From HXMU1428-3 sp965215715 (lineage in GTDB: Bacteria; Pseudomonadota; Alphaproteobacteria; Rhizobiales; HXMU1428-3), in NCBI GenBank assembly GCA_965215715.1, contig OZ244129.1, positions 2,232,001 to 2,296,000 of the forward strand: a DNA stretch of 64,000 nucleotides. The letters run 5' to 3'. Below the pieces are notes generated by a model. It was given only the letters and a program-made list of their open reading frames with translations, was not told the origin of the DNA and did not search any database. Position 1 is the stretch's first letter, and each line of letters starts with the position of its first letter. Below are positions 1 through 8,204 of this stretch, in pieces. The position numbers and the translations under genes are program-made.

Positions 1-23
1 TTAAAGGGTTGTTTAATAAAAAC

Positions 24-752
24 TTATGCAGGCACCGGCTTGACCTGAATGGCACTTGGGTTGAGCCGCCTTGCTTTTAGCCCCTTGGGCCGAATGGGCT
101 GAGCCACTTCTTTGATTGCCTCCACCATCAACATGCCTGAAAAGCGCGGCCAGACTTTTGCCCCGACCTTTTCAAAGGCCGGGCTGGCGGTTAAGCGCAA
201 TGGCAATTCAAACGGGGCAAAATGAATGAGCGGCGAAATAGAAAGCGGGCGAAACCACGTGCTTACCAACAGATCATGCAACTGGCCGCGGCTGAAGGGT
301 TGGCCATAGCCAAATGGGGTTTTGTCAACCCGGGCCCAGAGCCCTGAGCGATTGGGCACCACCAATAATAAGCGCCCTTCAGGGCGCAACACCCGCCAGA
401 CCTCTTTTAAATGCGCTTCAACATCTGCGAAAAACTCTAGCCCATGCACTTCTAATACCCGATCAAGGCAAGCATCTCCTAAAGGAAATATATCCTCTTC
501 GATCAAAACAGAGCGAAAGGGACCATCACTCGGCCACATCAATCCACCTTGTCCAGCTGGGCTAAAATTGACAACCATTGGGCTTTCAGACAAATAGGGG
601 CGCAAATAGGGGGTTGTGTAGCCAACCCCGGCAATCATAAACCCTCCCCCTTTGGGCCAAGAGTTGCGAATTTTCTGGCCGATATGACGGCGCACCATTT
701 GACCCAAACGTGCTGAATAAAAATCTTTAATTTCAATAACATCTAAATGCAT
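24..752 (-). CDS. SAM-dependent methyltransferase, type 11 family
   Basis: Predicted class I S-adenosylmethionine methyltransferase of 242 residues. The central part reads like the Methyltransf_11 fold: an acidic segment followed by LDRVLEVHGLEFF, then LKEVWRVLRPEGRLLLVVPN, the usual post-motif II/III stretch. The N-terminal glycine-rich motif is poorly conserved (MIAGVGYTTPYL), so the cofactor pocket looks atypical. It starts with ATG and has no strong Shine-Dalgarno. It is divergent from gloB with a 179-bp shared upstream region, an arrangement found in many Hyphomicrobiales. The substrate is unknown. The fold assignment is good; nothing visible defines the methyl acceptor. Confidence 0.8.
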   Translation of the reverse strand: MHLDVIEIKDFYSARLGQMVRRHIGQKIRNSWPKGGGFMIAGVGYTTPYLRPYLSESPMVVNFSPAGQGGLMWPSDGPFRSVLIEEDIFPLGDACLDRVLEVHGLEFFADVEAHLKEVWRVLRPEGRLLLVVPNRSGLWARVDKTPFGYGQPFSRGQLHDLLVSTWFRPLSISPLIHFAPFELPLRLTASPAFEKVGAKVWPRFSGMLMVEAIKEVAQPIRPKGLKARRLNPSAIQVKPVPA

Positions 753-931
753 TCGGCCGGCTCACAGAGCAATAAACAGAGATCTACAATGCCATTATAA
801 CCAATCTTTAAGGCTCTTTGTTTAATAACCACGGACATGACAAACATGGTTAACCTGATTAAAATACGCTGACCTGATTTAAAGATCACAAGTAAAGAGT
901 TGGCAAGTCATAACAATTTAAAGAGGCATAC

Positions 932-1699
932 ATGGCTTTAGAACTAATTCAAATTCCCTGTCTTTCTGATAATTACACTGTTTTAGCTCATGAACCATCA
1001 ACAGGGGAAACCTTTTGTGTTGATGCCCCAGAAGCGCGCCCTATTTTGAGCATTCTGGCAGAAAAGGGATGGAAACTCACACATCTGCTCATCACCCATC
1101 ACCATGAGGATCATGTTCAAGGGTTAGACCAGTTGAAAACCCAGTTCGGTTGTAAAGTGTATGGCCCGGAAGCTGAAAGTGATAAGATTGTTGGCCTGGA
1201 TGAAACCTTAAAAGAAGGGGACAGCTTTGAATTTGCAGGCCGCCCGGTCACAGTGTTTGAAACGCCCGGCCACACTTTGGGGCATATTTGCTATCACTTG
1301 CCTGAAGACAAGCTGCTGTTTTCTGGTGACACGTTATTTGTTGGCGGTTGCGGGCGGATATTTGAAGGCACGCCAGCACAAATGTGGAACTCCCTTTCAA
1401 AACTGGCGGCTCTGCCAGCTGATACAACCTTTTATTGTGGGCATGAATATACCCTTTCGAATGTTGAGTTCGCTATGAAGCTGGAACCTAATAATATTGA
1501 TCTGCAAACCCGGTTGCATGAAGTGAGGGAAAAACGCGCAAATAATCAACCGACTGTTCCCTCCACCATTGGGGCTGAATTAAAAGCTAATCCGTTTTTG
1601 CGCCCCTCTAGCCCAGAGATACGTGCCCATTTTGGCCTTGAATCTGCGTCTGATGAAGAGGTCTTCACCAAAGTGCGTGAGGCAAAAGACCAAGGCTAA
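932..1699 (+). CDS. gloB: Hydroxyacylglutathione hydrolase (glyoxalase II)
   Basis: Hydrolyses S-D-lactoylglutathione to D-lactate and glutathione, the second step of cytosolic methylglyoxal detoxification. The 255-residue length is typical. The metallo-beta-lactamase metal motif THHHEDH lies at residues 55-61. Further metal ligands are visible in ETPGHTLGHICYH and FSGDTLFVGGCGR, and the C-terminal glyoxalase II domain carries the GHEYTLSN motif and an ANPFLR segment. AAGAGG lies a few bases before the ATG. A glutathione-dependent role fits the presence of gshA and a glutathione S-transferase elsewhere in the window. Confidence 0.96.
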   Translation: MALELIQIPCLSDNYTVLAHEPSTGETFCVDAPEARPILSILAEKGWKLTHLLITHHHEDHVQGLDQLKTQFGCKVYGPEAESDKIVGLDETLKEGDSFEFAGRPVTVFETPGHTLGHICYHLPEDKLLFSGDTLFVGGCGRIFEGTPAQMWNSLSKLAALPADTTFYCGHEYTLSNVEFAMKLEPNNIDLQTRLHEVREKRANNQPTVPSTIGAELKANPFLRPSSPEIRAHFGLESASDEEVFTKVREAKDQG

Positions 1700-1790
1700 A
1701 ATATCTATCGAAGAATTTGCCCTTAGAAAACAAGGCTTCAAGTTTCCTTATAAGCTCGCTTTTTAAGGGCAATTCTGTTATTAGCCTACA

Positions 1791-2513
1791 ATGCCTAATA
1801 GACCCATACATTTTTCTATAAACGCACGAGAGACCTTATATGAGGTTATTTTCAACCGTCGTGATGTTCGTGGTGAATTTGTTGGTGAGCCGATTGCCGA
1901 AGATGTTCTGGCCCGGTTGTTAATTGCAGCCCACCATGCGCCTTCTGTGGGCTTTATGCAGCCTTGGAATTTTTTGCTTATTCAACAAGAGAGCGTGCGT
2001 AAATCGGTACACAGCCTGTTTGAAAAAGCCAACGAGGAAGCGGCACAAAAGTTTGAAGGCGAAAAACGAAATCTCTACCAATCATTGAAATTGGAAGGTT
2101 TGCTTACCGCGCCGCTTCATTTATGCATTACCTGTGATAGAGACAGAGCCGGCCCAACCGTTTTAGGGCGCACCCATATGCACGACATGGACCTTTATTC
2201 CACTGTTTGCGCTGTTCAAAATTTGTGGCTGGCGGCCAGGGCTGAAAATATTGGTGTTGGCTGGGTGAGTATTTTTCATGAAGCTGAGTTAAAACAACTG
2301 CTCAACATCCCTCAAGACATTCACATCATTGCCTATCTCACGGTTGGTCACGTTAAAACATTTAATTCTCAGCCTGATTTAGAGAAAAAGGGATGGAGAA
2401 AGCGCCTGAACTTAAATGACCTGATCATGCATGAAGAATGGGGCGTTCATAAAAACAATAACTTATCCAAACTTATTGATGCTGAACTTAAAAAACTAAA
2501 TCCACAATCCTAG
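1791..2513 (+). CDS. bluB: 5,6-dimethylbenzimidazole synthase
   Basis: BluB is a flavin-destructase of the nitroreductase fold that fragments reduced FMN with oxygen to make 5,6-dimethylbenzimidazole, the lower ligand of cobalamin. The protein is 240 residues and shows the family signature: an N-terminal RRDVRGEF motif (FMN phosphate contact), HHAPSVGFMQPWNF, and later GVGWVSIF. It follows gloB by 91 bp on the same strand and could be cotranscribed. No cobalamin riboswitch is recognisable in the short upstream gap. Other B12 genes are not in this window. Confidence 0.93.
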   Translation: MPNRPIHFSINARETLYEVIFNRRDVRGEFVGEPIAEDVLARLLIAAHHAPSVGFMQPWNFLLIQQESVRKSVHSLFEKANEEAAQKFEGEKRNLYQSLKLEGLLTAPLHLCITCDRDRAGPTVLGRTHMHDMDLYSTVCAVQNLWLAARAENIGVGWVSIFHEAELKQLLNIPQDIHIIAYLTVGHVKTFNSQPDLEKKGWRKRLNLNDLIMHEEWGVHKNNNLSKLIDAELKKLNPQS

Positions 2514-2765
2514 GGCCTCAAAAAAGCCTATTACTCGTTTTTTGCAAACAACTGACAAGTGATTCGTTTTTTTTAAGGCCAAATTTCCCTCTTCAACGTA
2601 ATGATTCTGGGCGTGACACAAATAATATTGTAACAAATCAGTCTCACATCTGACTAAATTGCACTGAAATGCAAAGAAAAACTGTGAATGCCTTCTCATC
2701 TTTGAGCCCCAGCCCTTGAGTTCACAAGTAACCTCCCCATAATAGGATCATCCTATAGATTTAGG

Positions 2766-2920
2766 ACCTGTGCGGTGTGCTACTCTGAGACCTGCCAAAT
2801 GTTCTATGTGACGGCTTTTGCGGATGGTAAAGCCAAAGCGATAAACATCACAGCAAGTACAAAAGTAAAAAGCTTAAGGGCGTAAAAGCGGTTCAGCCTT
2901 TACGGGCAGCGCACAAAGTG
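2766..2920 (+). ncRNA. Structured RNA candidate (6S-like shape or leader of the NYN gene)
   Basis: This gap contains nested complementarity over about 150 nt. TGTGCG (2769-2774) pairs with CGCACA (2910-2915). CTGCC (2792-2796) pairs with GGCAG (2905-2909), which abuts the outer helix. One internal hairpin has TGTGA/TCACA (2807-2811/2848-2852) topped by GGCTTT/AAAGCC (2813-2818/2829-2834). A second has CGTAAA/TTTACG (2881-2886/2899-2904). A -10-like TATAGAT sits at 2754-2760. The shape (closing stem, large asymmetric internal loop, side hairpin) and length resemble 6S RNA, but the primary sequence was not matched. It ends just before the Shine-Dalgarno of the next gene, so a 5' leader is equally possible. 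Confidence 0.42.
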
Positions 2921-2932
2921 GGGGAATGATAA

Positions 2933-4525
2933 ATGAAAAATACGCCAGCTAAGACGCGCTTATGTGCCGTCTTTGTTGACTATGATAATATATATCTGTC
3001 GCTCCGGCGCCAGGATGAACAAGCGGCCAAACAGTTCCCAAAAAACGTTATCGAATGGTTGAGCCAGCTTGAATCAGGTGAGTTAATCACACAAACAGCG
3101 CGCCCTGACGAGGTTGTCTCGCGGCGTTTTGTGATGTGCCGGTGTTATGGCAACCCTGTACCACGCCGCAATGCCAGTGATAACAGCACTGATATCGGTT
3201 CTTTTCCTTTTGTGCGCCATCATTTTATGCGCGCTGGTTTTGATATTGTTGACTGCCCGCCGCTTACCGCACAATTAAAAAACTCTTCCGACATCCGCAT
3301 GGTTATGGATATTCAAGATTTTCTTGAACATAAAACCCATTTTGATGAGTTCATCATTCTGTCTGGTGATGCTGATTTTGCGCCCATTTTGCAACGGTTG
3401 CGCACCCATGCCAGGCATACAACGATTTATGTGAACGAGACAACCGCTGTGCCTTATGTTGCTCTTTGCGATGCACAAGTGCGTGAAATGGATTTGCTGG
3501 ATGTTATGAAGCAAGCTGCGCATCTAGCAGACAATGGCAAACAAAAAATTGAACACAAGCCGGCTCAAACCATTGAAGACCAGACGAGCCTGGCTGACAT
3601 TCGCAATAAAATTACACAAGAGATTGAGGCTGCTGTTCGGGCCTCGCAAAGGCCTGTTGCCCTAGCCTTCTTGGCAGATAAAGCCCAGCGCACAATTGGA
3701 TATGAAGAAACTGTGGGCTCTAATTGGGCTGGCTATGGTACGTTTTTGAATTTCTTACAAAATAATCTGCCACCAACCATGCGTGTAACCTCCAATCAAC
3801 CTTATTATGTGGTTGATGAGCGCTGTCATGCTGAGGCACTAGAGGAAACTCAAGATCAGGTCGTGGCTGCTGCTCCTTACAATCAGCAAGACCATAGACA
3901 TGAACAACGCCAACAAGAGGCCCAAAGCCTGATTGAAAACAATCAAACAATTCGAGATACCATCAGCCAAGTGCATGAACACACACATGTCCCCGCTCTT
4001 GCGCCTAGTGAATATCAAGTCATGTTTGAGGTTATCTGCGAAGAGCTGAATGAGGTCGGTCTTAAAGGGCGCCAGACGGCCTATAATATTTCTAGCCGGG
4101 CCAAGATTGAAAGCGTGGAGCTAACCCCGGAAGATGCGCAATTTGTTCTCGATATTATTTCAGAGGCTGACCCCTGGTTTGAAAAAGGTATCAGCCCGCC
4201 TTTGTTTGCGGAGCGTTTTATGAATGCTATTGTTGCGCGGTGCCGTAACAATGGTTTGCATTTGACCCAACAAGAATATGAGCTGGTTGCTGCTTGGTTT
4301 ACGGGCAATACCAAAAACCTTTACCATCAACAAGCGGTGCCGCAACTTGATCATCAGCCTCAATCAGATACGCCATGGTTGCTCCCTTCTGGTCAAGAAG
4401 AAGCTGTGCGCGAGCCAGCCCAACCTTTGCGCCAACCTTATGTGGACCCCTTTAATCCGCCGCAAAACGTTACTAGCAAGCATAAAGAGCTACCACGTAT
4501 CTTCCGCTTTGGGTCGGATCGCTAA
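2933..4525 (+). CDS. NYN-domain (LabA/DUF88-like) protein with probable LOTUS-like region
   Basis: The N-terminal 190 residues form an NYN (DUF88/LabA-like) PIN-type nuclease fold. Acidic residues typical of the family are visible: FVDYDNIYLSL near the start, SSDIRMVMDIQDF, and ILSGDADFAPILQRLR. Residues around 220-300 (ITQEIEAAV, AFLADKAQRTIG, GTFLNFLQ, YYVVDE) look like an OST-HTH/LOTUS RNA-binding winged helix. A Gln/Glu/His-rich linker and a C-terminal helical region follow. At 530 residues it is much longer than the usual ~190-residue LabA protein. A G-rich Shine-Dalgarno sits 9 nt before ATG. The likely role is an RNA-binding protein or ribonuclease; the target is unknown, though a structured RNA lies directly upstream. 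Confidence 0.82.
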   Translation: MKNTPAKTRLCAVFVDYDNIYLSLRRQDEQAAKQFPKNVIEWLSQLESGELITQTARPDEVVSRRFVMCRCYGNPVPRRNASDNSTDIGSFPFVRHHFMRAGFDIVDCPPLTAQLKNSSDIRMVMDIQDFLEHKTHFDEFIILSGDADFAPILQRLRTHARHTTIYVNETTAVPYVALCDAQVREMDLLDVMKQAAHLADNGKQKIEHKPAQTIEDQTSLADIRNKITQEIEAAVRASQRPVALAFLADKAQRTIGYEETVGSNWAGYGTFLNFLQNNLPPTMRVTSNQPYYVVDERCHAEALEETQDQVVAAAPYNQQDHRHEQRQQEAQSLIENNQTIRDTISQVHEHTHVPALAPSEYQVMFEVICEELNEVGLKGRQTAYNISSRAKIESVELTPEDAQFVLDIISEADPWFEKGISPPLFAERFMNAIVARCRNNGLHLTQQEYELVAAWFTGNTKNLYHQQAVPQLDHQPQSDTPWLLPSGQEEAVREPAQPLRQPYVDPFNPPQNVTSKHKELPRIFRFGSDR

Positions 4526-4611
4526 GCCTTTATTTTTCGAACAGAGTTTTGGGTGCCCCTTACTTTCCATGGTTAGACTTTGGCCGTTTTGGCGCTTGAT
4601 TTTTAGCTAAC

Positions 4612-4652
4612 AAAAAAGCATTGCAAGTTAAAAAACCTGCAATGCTTTTTTT
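4612..4652. terminator. Bidirectional intrinsic terminator
   Basis: AAAAGCATTGCA and TGCAATGCTTTT form a 12-bp perfect stem around a short A-rich loop, with T runs on both strands. It can end the NYN transcript on the plus strand and the CmcJ/GST transcript on the minus strand. On the minus strand it directly follows the stop codon of the SDR remnant, so it was probably the native terminator of that lost gene. Confidence 0.85.
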
Positions 4653-4725
4653 AAACAAATGAATTGGTGAATCCACCATCCGCATCAACTGGCAGCACGC
4701 CTGAAGACGATTGCAATGTGGGCAT
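4651..4725 (-). pseudogene. C-terminal remnant of a short-chain dehydrogenase gene
   Basis: A 24-codon frame starts with the ATG overlapping the CmcJ stop (TAATG) and ends at TAA beside the terminator. It reads ...SSSGVLPVDADGGFTNSFV, which closely resembles the last residues of classical SDR enzymes (G-x-VLPVDGGFTNSF type). The Rossmann domain, the YxxxK catalytic motif and everything else are absent. The simplest reading is an internal deletion that removed nearly all of an SDR gene once third in the GST-CmcJ operon and fused its tail to the CmcJ stop codon. The match is by eye and short, hence moderate confidence. Confidence 0.6.
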
Positions 4726-5534
4726 TAAAAAAATGCCATCGTGCGAAGCTCTATGCTTTGCCGCTTCGGCGCATTGGGCGGCGTTGTTGGATCTTCAAAG
4801 GCGCTATGCCCCATAAATCGTGCTCGACCATCAGTCTCACTATCATATGTCTTGAGTAAAAGCGCTTGATCTGGTGCCATTTTGGGGAAATACCACCATT
4901 TGTGCTTGTCAGAGTGACGCAGAACATATATTTCGCCCGTTCTGTCACGATATCTAAGATTCATAAGTAAGAAGTCATCATCAATTTGCGATTGGGCATC
5001 ACAGCAGGCAAGAGGCAACTCTTCCACGACTTCATATAGCGGCTTCCAAACATTGAAAAAAGCCACCCTTCCCTTCAAAAGCTCATCGGCTTCATCAGGC
5101 AGCACATCGTGAACGCGCTGCGCTCCTGACTTTGGTGTGTAATCACTATGGACGAGCAATACCGCAGGGCGTTGGGTTTCTACCTGCTTGGTCGGATCTG
5201 TCGGTAAACCACGGCGTATTGTATGATCAAATATTTCAACACGCTTGGCGCCTGTATGTTTCTTAACAAACTCGTTGACCACAGGATAAAATGTACTTTT
5301 TATCTCAGCTTCGTCATCAAAAGCCTGAAATGAATTATCGATTGGCTTCAACGCAAACCCTTGTTTGTCCAGTTCAAATCTATCCAGTTGGGGCCAGCCA
5401 TCATGGATTTCCATTTCTTGAACATCAGTGCCGGGCGGGTTTAGCTTAACATCCCCGTCTGGTTCATAGAAGTAGTAGTCAATGGGACGTCCATTATCTA
5501 GAGAGTAGTTGAAAGAAGCTCGAACGTTTGGCAT
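4725..5534 (-). CDS. CmcJ/NvfI-family oxidoreductase
   Basis: A 269-residue protein of the CmcJ/NvfI (AsaB/GA4-desaturase-like) family. Members resemble non-haem iron enzymes and occur in secondary metabolism. Family features visible are an N-terminal YYFYEP segment, a central DHTIRRG stretch, VHSDYTPKSGAQRV with a possible metal-binding H-x-D pair, RVAFFNVWKPL, the later LRYRDRTGEIYVLRHSDKHKWWYFPKM, and a C-terminal SIELRTMAFF. It looks full length. It lies 40 bp downstream of a GST gene on the same strand and opposite a LysR regulator, suggesting an inducible detoxification or modification operon. The substrate cannot be inferred. Confidence 0.8.
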   Translation of the reverse strand: MPNVRASFNYSLDNGRPIDYYFYEPDGDVKLNPPGTDVQEMEIHDGWPQLDRFELDKQGFALKPIDNSFQAFDDEAEIKSTFYPVVNEFVKKHTGAKRVEIFDHTIRRGLPTDPTKQVETQRPAVLLVHSDYTPKSGAQRVHDVLPDEADELLKGRVAFFNVWKPLYEVVEELPLACCDAQSQIDDDFLLMNLRYRDRTGEIYVLRHSDKHKWWYFPKMAPDQALLLKTYDSETDGRARFMGHSAFEDPTTPPNAPKRQSIELRTMAFF

Positions 5535-5574
5535 ATCTGCTTAACCCTTTTTTGCCTGCTAGATTTTATAAGGT

Positions 5575-6252
5575 TTAGGTCAATGTAAACCCTTGACCTA
5601 CATGGGTATCGCGCCACCAAGATTGGGGCTCGATATCGCGCGAAATCCACCGATATATATTTGGATGGTTTTGAAGTGGCAGCTTTGACCAGGCGTGAAG
5701 ATGCATTGGAGAGGCGACCGCGACGTCTGCTATTGTGGGTGTTTCACCGCAAATAAATTGGCTTGAGCCAAGCCTGTCGTTCAATAAAGAGGCTAATTTA
5801 TTAAAATTATCAAGTTCGCCGTTTAGTATGTCATTATCAGGCTCTGCACCCAGATGTGGTTTGACGCAATTTTCGACAAGAAATTTGTAACAGCTGTGAA
5901 ACCATTGGCCGCATTCCCAAAACAACCAGCGATTTATTTCGGTTCGATTAATTAAATCGGTGGGGTAAAATTCTGCTTTGCCATTCTTATCAGCTGCATA
6001 CTGCAAAATAGCATTTGATTCCCATAATATGACATCACCATCACGCACTGTTGGCAAAGATGCATTGGGATTTATCGCTAAGTACTCAGGGCTTTTTTGT
6101 TCCCCTGCAAAATAATCGGTGTATTTTAATTCATACGGATAATCCAACATCTTGAGGCCAGCGAGGACCTTCCGACAGTTGATGGAAATAGGGTCTGCAT
6201 ATATTTCCAACTTTTGCGTGCTCTGCCCGGCATTTTTACGCCAAAACACCAT
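5575..6252 (-). CDS. Glutathione S-transferase family protein
   Basis: A 225-residue GST with an N-terminal thioredoxin-like domain (KLEIYADPISINCRKVLAGLKML; SINCRK is the position of the catalytic Ser/Cys loop) and the conserved cis-proline/ES motif (NASLPTVRDG, LWESNAILQY). The C-terminal all-alpha domain has the ETPTIADVAVASPM N-capping motif. The start is ATG with GGAGGTG just upstream, a strong Shine-Dalgarno. It is the first gene of a minus-strand pair with the CmcJ-like gene and shares a ~120-bp intergenic region with the divergent LysR gene. It probably conjugates or isomerises the same compound that the CmcJ-like enzyme acts on. Confidence 0.88.
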   Translation of the reverse strand: MVFWRKNAGQSTQKLEIYADPISINCRKVLAGLKMLDYPYELKYTDYFAGEQKSPEYLAINPNASLPTVRDGDVILWESNAILQYAADKNGKAEFYPTDLINRTEINRWLFWECGQWFHSCYKFLVENCVKPHLGAEPDNDILNGELDNFNKLASLLNDRLGSSQFICGETPTIADVAVASPMHLHAWSKLPLQNHPNIYRWISRDIEPQSWWRDTHVGQGFTLT

Positions 6253-6372
6253 TAATCACCTCCCTCTTGTCAACTGATCATTCCTGCCAGCTTTTGTTGG
6301 GGTTATCCCCTTGCAAGAATGGTATTCTCTAGATTATCATCCTACAAACAGATGTTATTGGTTTATATCACA

Positions 6373-7299
6373 ATGAATCGCGATATAATAGGTTTAAACC
6401 CCCGTTTATTATTGGCTTTTGAGGCCATAATGGCTGAGCGCAATGTCACCGCAGCCGCGGATCGTCTTGGGCTGACCCAACAAGGGATGAGCGGACAACT
6501 GGCCAGACTGCGCCAAGAGTTTGGTGATCCCTTGTTCGTTCGGGGCGCTAGCGGCGTTATTCCTACGCCCAGAGCGATAGAGCTTTTACCATTGGTCATC
6601 GCAGGTCTGGATGCCTTGCGCGCAATAGCCTCCAGTGACAGCTTTAATCCATTGACCTTTAAAGGTTCTGCCACTATTGCGGCGCCCGATTATGCCCAAG
6701 CGCTCGTCTTACCAACATTTTTAAAAAACATCCGCAAGGAAGCCCCGGAACTTCAGGTTTCAATACGGCCTGTGGATGCAGACACTCTTGCAACAATGCT
6801 TGAGAACAGTCTGCTTGATATGGCATTGACTGTACCACAGTTTTCTCCATCCCACTTGGACTCTGAGCTATTGTTTGAAGAAAGATATATTGGCGTGGCC
6901 AGGATCGGGCATCCTGCCTTGCAATCTGGCACGATTTCCTTGGACGACTTTTGCCAACATCCCCACTTACTGGTTGCGCCATACAAGGGGGATGCTTTGG
7001 GACCTACAGACCAAGCTTTGAGTTCAATTGGACGGTCCCGCAAGATCGGTCTGGTCGTGCCAGGGTTTTCTGTATGCGGTGCGTTGCTTGAACAATCCGA
7101 TCTTATCTCCGTGCTTCCAGAGAGGTTGTTAGGTACAATGAGGAGAAATTTAACCGGCTTCAAATTACCTGTTGATGTTGAAGGTTTCCGTGTGGAGATG
7201 GTCTGGCCTGCACGATTGAATAAGTCGATTTCTCACATATGGCTGCGCGATAAGTTAAAAGAATCTGTCAAAGACCTGGTGGCACCAGATATGAATTAG
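6373..7299 (+). CDS. LysR-family transcriptional regulator
   Basis: The N-terminal winged helix-turn-helix is clear (LLLAFEAIMAERNVTAAADRLGLTQQGMSGQLARLRQEF, then DPLFVRG), followed by a periplasmic-binding-like effector domain. The ATG at 6373 (MNRDIIGLNPRLLLAF) matches the usual LysR start; in-frame starts at 6319 and 6352 would add an unconserved extension. The effector domain is NodD-like in layout. It is divergent from the GST-CmcJ pair, and LysR regulators commonly control the divergent neighbour, so it is the likely co-inducer-dependent regulator of those genes. A terminator follows it. Confidence 0.9.
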   Translation: MNRDIIGLNPRLLLAFEAIMAERNVTAAADRLGLTQQGMSGQLARLRQEFGDPLFVRGASGVIPTPRAIELLPLVIAGLDALRAIASSDSFNPLTFKGSATIAAPDYAQALVLPTFLKNIRKEAPELQVSIRPVDADTLATMLENSLLDMALTVPQFSPSHLDSELLFEERYIGVARIGHPALQSGTISLDDFCQHPHLLVAPYKGDALGPTDQALSSIGRSRKIGLVVPGFSVCGALLEQSDLISVLPERLLGTMRRNLTGFKLPVDVEGFRVEMVWPARLNKSISHIWLRDKLKESVKDLVAPDMN

Positions 7300-7330
7300 G
7301 TTCACTCCCTATTCACGATAGCTGCACAAA

Positions 7331-7373
7331 AAAACGGGACCGGAACAATCCCCGATCCCGTTATCTTTTCTTT
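7331..7373. terminator. Bidirectional intrinsic terminator
   Basis: AACGGGA..CGG and CCG.TCCCGTT form a GC-rich stem with A/T runs on both sides, between the converging LysR and phaB genes. It can end transcription from both directions. Confidence 0.8.
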
Positions 7374-7389
7374 TAAAATAAAACGCGCA

Positions 7390-8115
7390 CTAGGACGTCA
7401 GATACTGACCACCATTGGCAGTGATTGTGGAGCCGGTAATGAACCCGCAATCATCACTGGCAAGAAACGCCACACAATCGGCAATTTCAGATGCTTTCCC
7501 TAGCCGTCCGACAGGAATTTGGCCGATAATGCTCTCCAGCACTTTCTCTGGCACAGCTGCGACCATTTCTGTATCGATATAGCCAGGTGCAACCGCATTC
7601 ACCGTAATGCCTTTTCGTGCATTTTCCTGGGCGAGGGCTTTGGTAAAACCAATTAGTCCGGCTTTGGCGGCAGAATAGTTGGCCTGACCCATTTGCCCTT
7701 TTTGGCCATTAATTGATGAGATGGAAATAATGCGCCCAAAACCGCGCTCACGCATGCCATTAATAATCGGGCGTGTCATGTTAAAGAGCGAATTTAGATC
7801 CACCCGGATCACTTCATCCCATTGTTCTTGAGACATTTTGTGCAACATAGAATCGCGTGTGATGCCTGCATTGTTAACAACCACATCAACCGGCCCCAAC
7901 TTGGCTTCCACGTCGGCCAAGCCTTGCGAGCATGCTTCAAACGAGCCCACATCCCATTTAAAAACCTGAATGCCAGTTTCAGCCTGAAATGCATTGGCCG
8001 CTTCTTCATTGCCACCAAAGTTAGCTGCAACCTCATAGCCTTTAGCTTTTAAGCCTTCAGAAATCGCACGACCGATTCCTCTTGTTCCACCAGTAACAAC
8101 CGCAACACGTGCCAT
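7390..8115 (-). CDS. phaB: Acetoacetyl-CoA reductase
   Basis: NADPH-dependent reduction of acetoacetyl-CoA to (R)-3-hydroxybutyryl-CoA, the second step of polyhydroxybutyrate synthesis. This is a classical SDR of 241 residues: TGGTRGIG cofactor motif near residue 8, NNAGITRD, catalytic Ser in ISSING, and the YSAAKAG YxxxK motif. The QKGQMGQANYS stretch is characteristic of PhaB/FabG-like reductases. AGGAG precedes the ATG. It lies downstream of phaA on the same strand, with a 22-bp tandem array between them, so the assignment to PHA metabolism rests on family features plus this neighbour. FabG is the alternative but less likely. Confidence 0.93.
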   Translation of the reverse strand: MARVAVVTGGTRGIGRAISEGLKAKGYEVAANFGGNEEAANAFQAETGIQVFKWDVGSFEACSQGLADVEAKLGPVDVVVNNAGITRDSMLHKMSQEQWDEVIRVDLNSLFNMTRPIINGMRERGFGRIISISSINGQKGQMGQANYSAAKAGLIGFTKALAQENARKGITVNAVAPGYIDTEMVAAVPEKVLESIIGQIPVGRLGKASEIADCVAFLASDDCGFITGSTITANGGQYLTS

Positions 8116-8204
8116 AATTTTTCTCCTATAGAAAATTAGTAAGTAGAGCCACTTAAATAGGTCCTTTTCCCTTTTAAGCGGCTTTAAACTTGATTTAAAA
8201 AATT

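Noticed and set aside
1700..1790. Possible cobalamin riboswitch upstream of bluB
   Set aside because: The gap is only 91 bp and no B12-box-like sequence or multi-helix structure is visible.
2496..2699. 67-codon minus-strand frame downstream of bluB
   Set aside because: Overlaps the bluB 3' end, lacks family resemblance and has no good Shine-Dalgarno.
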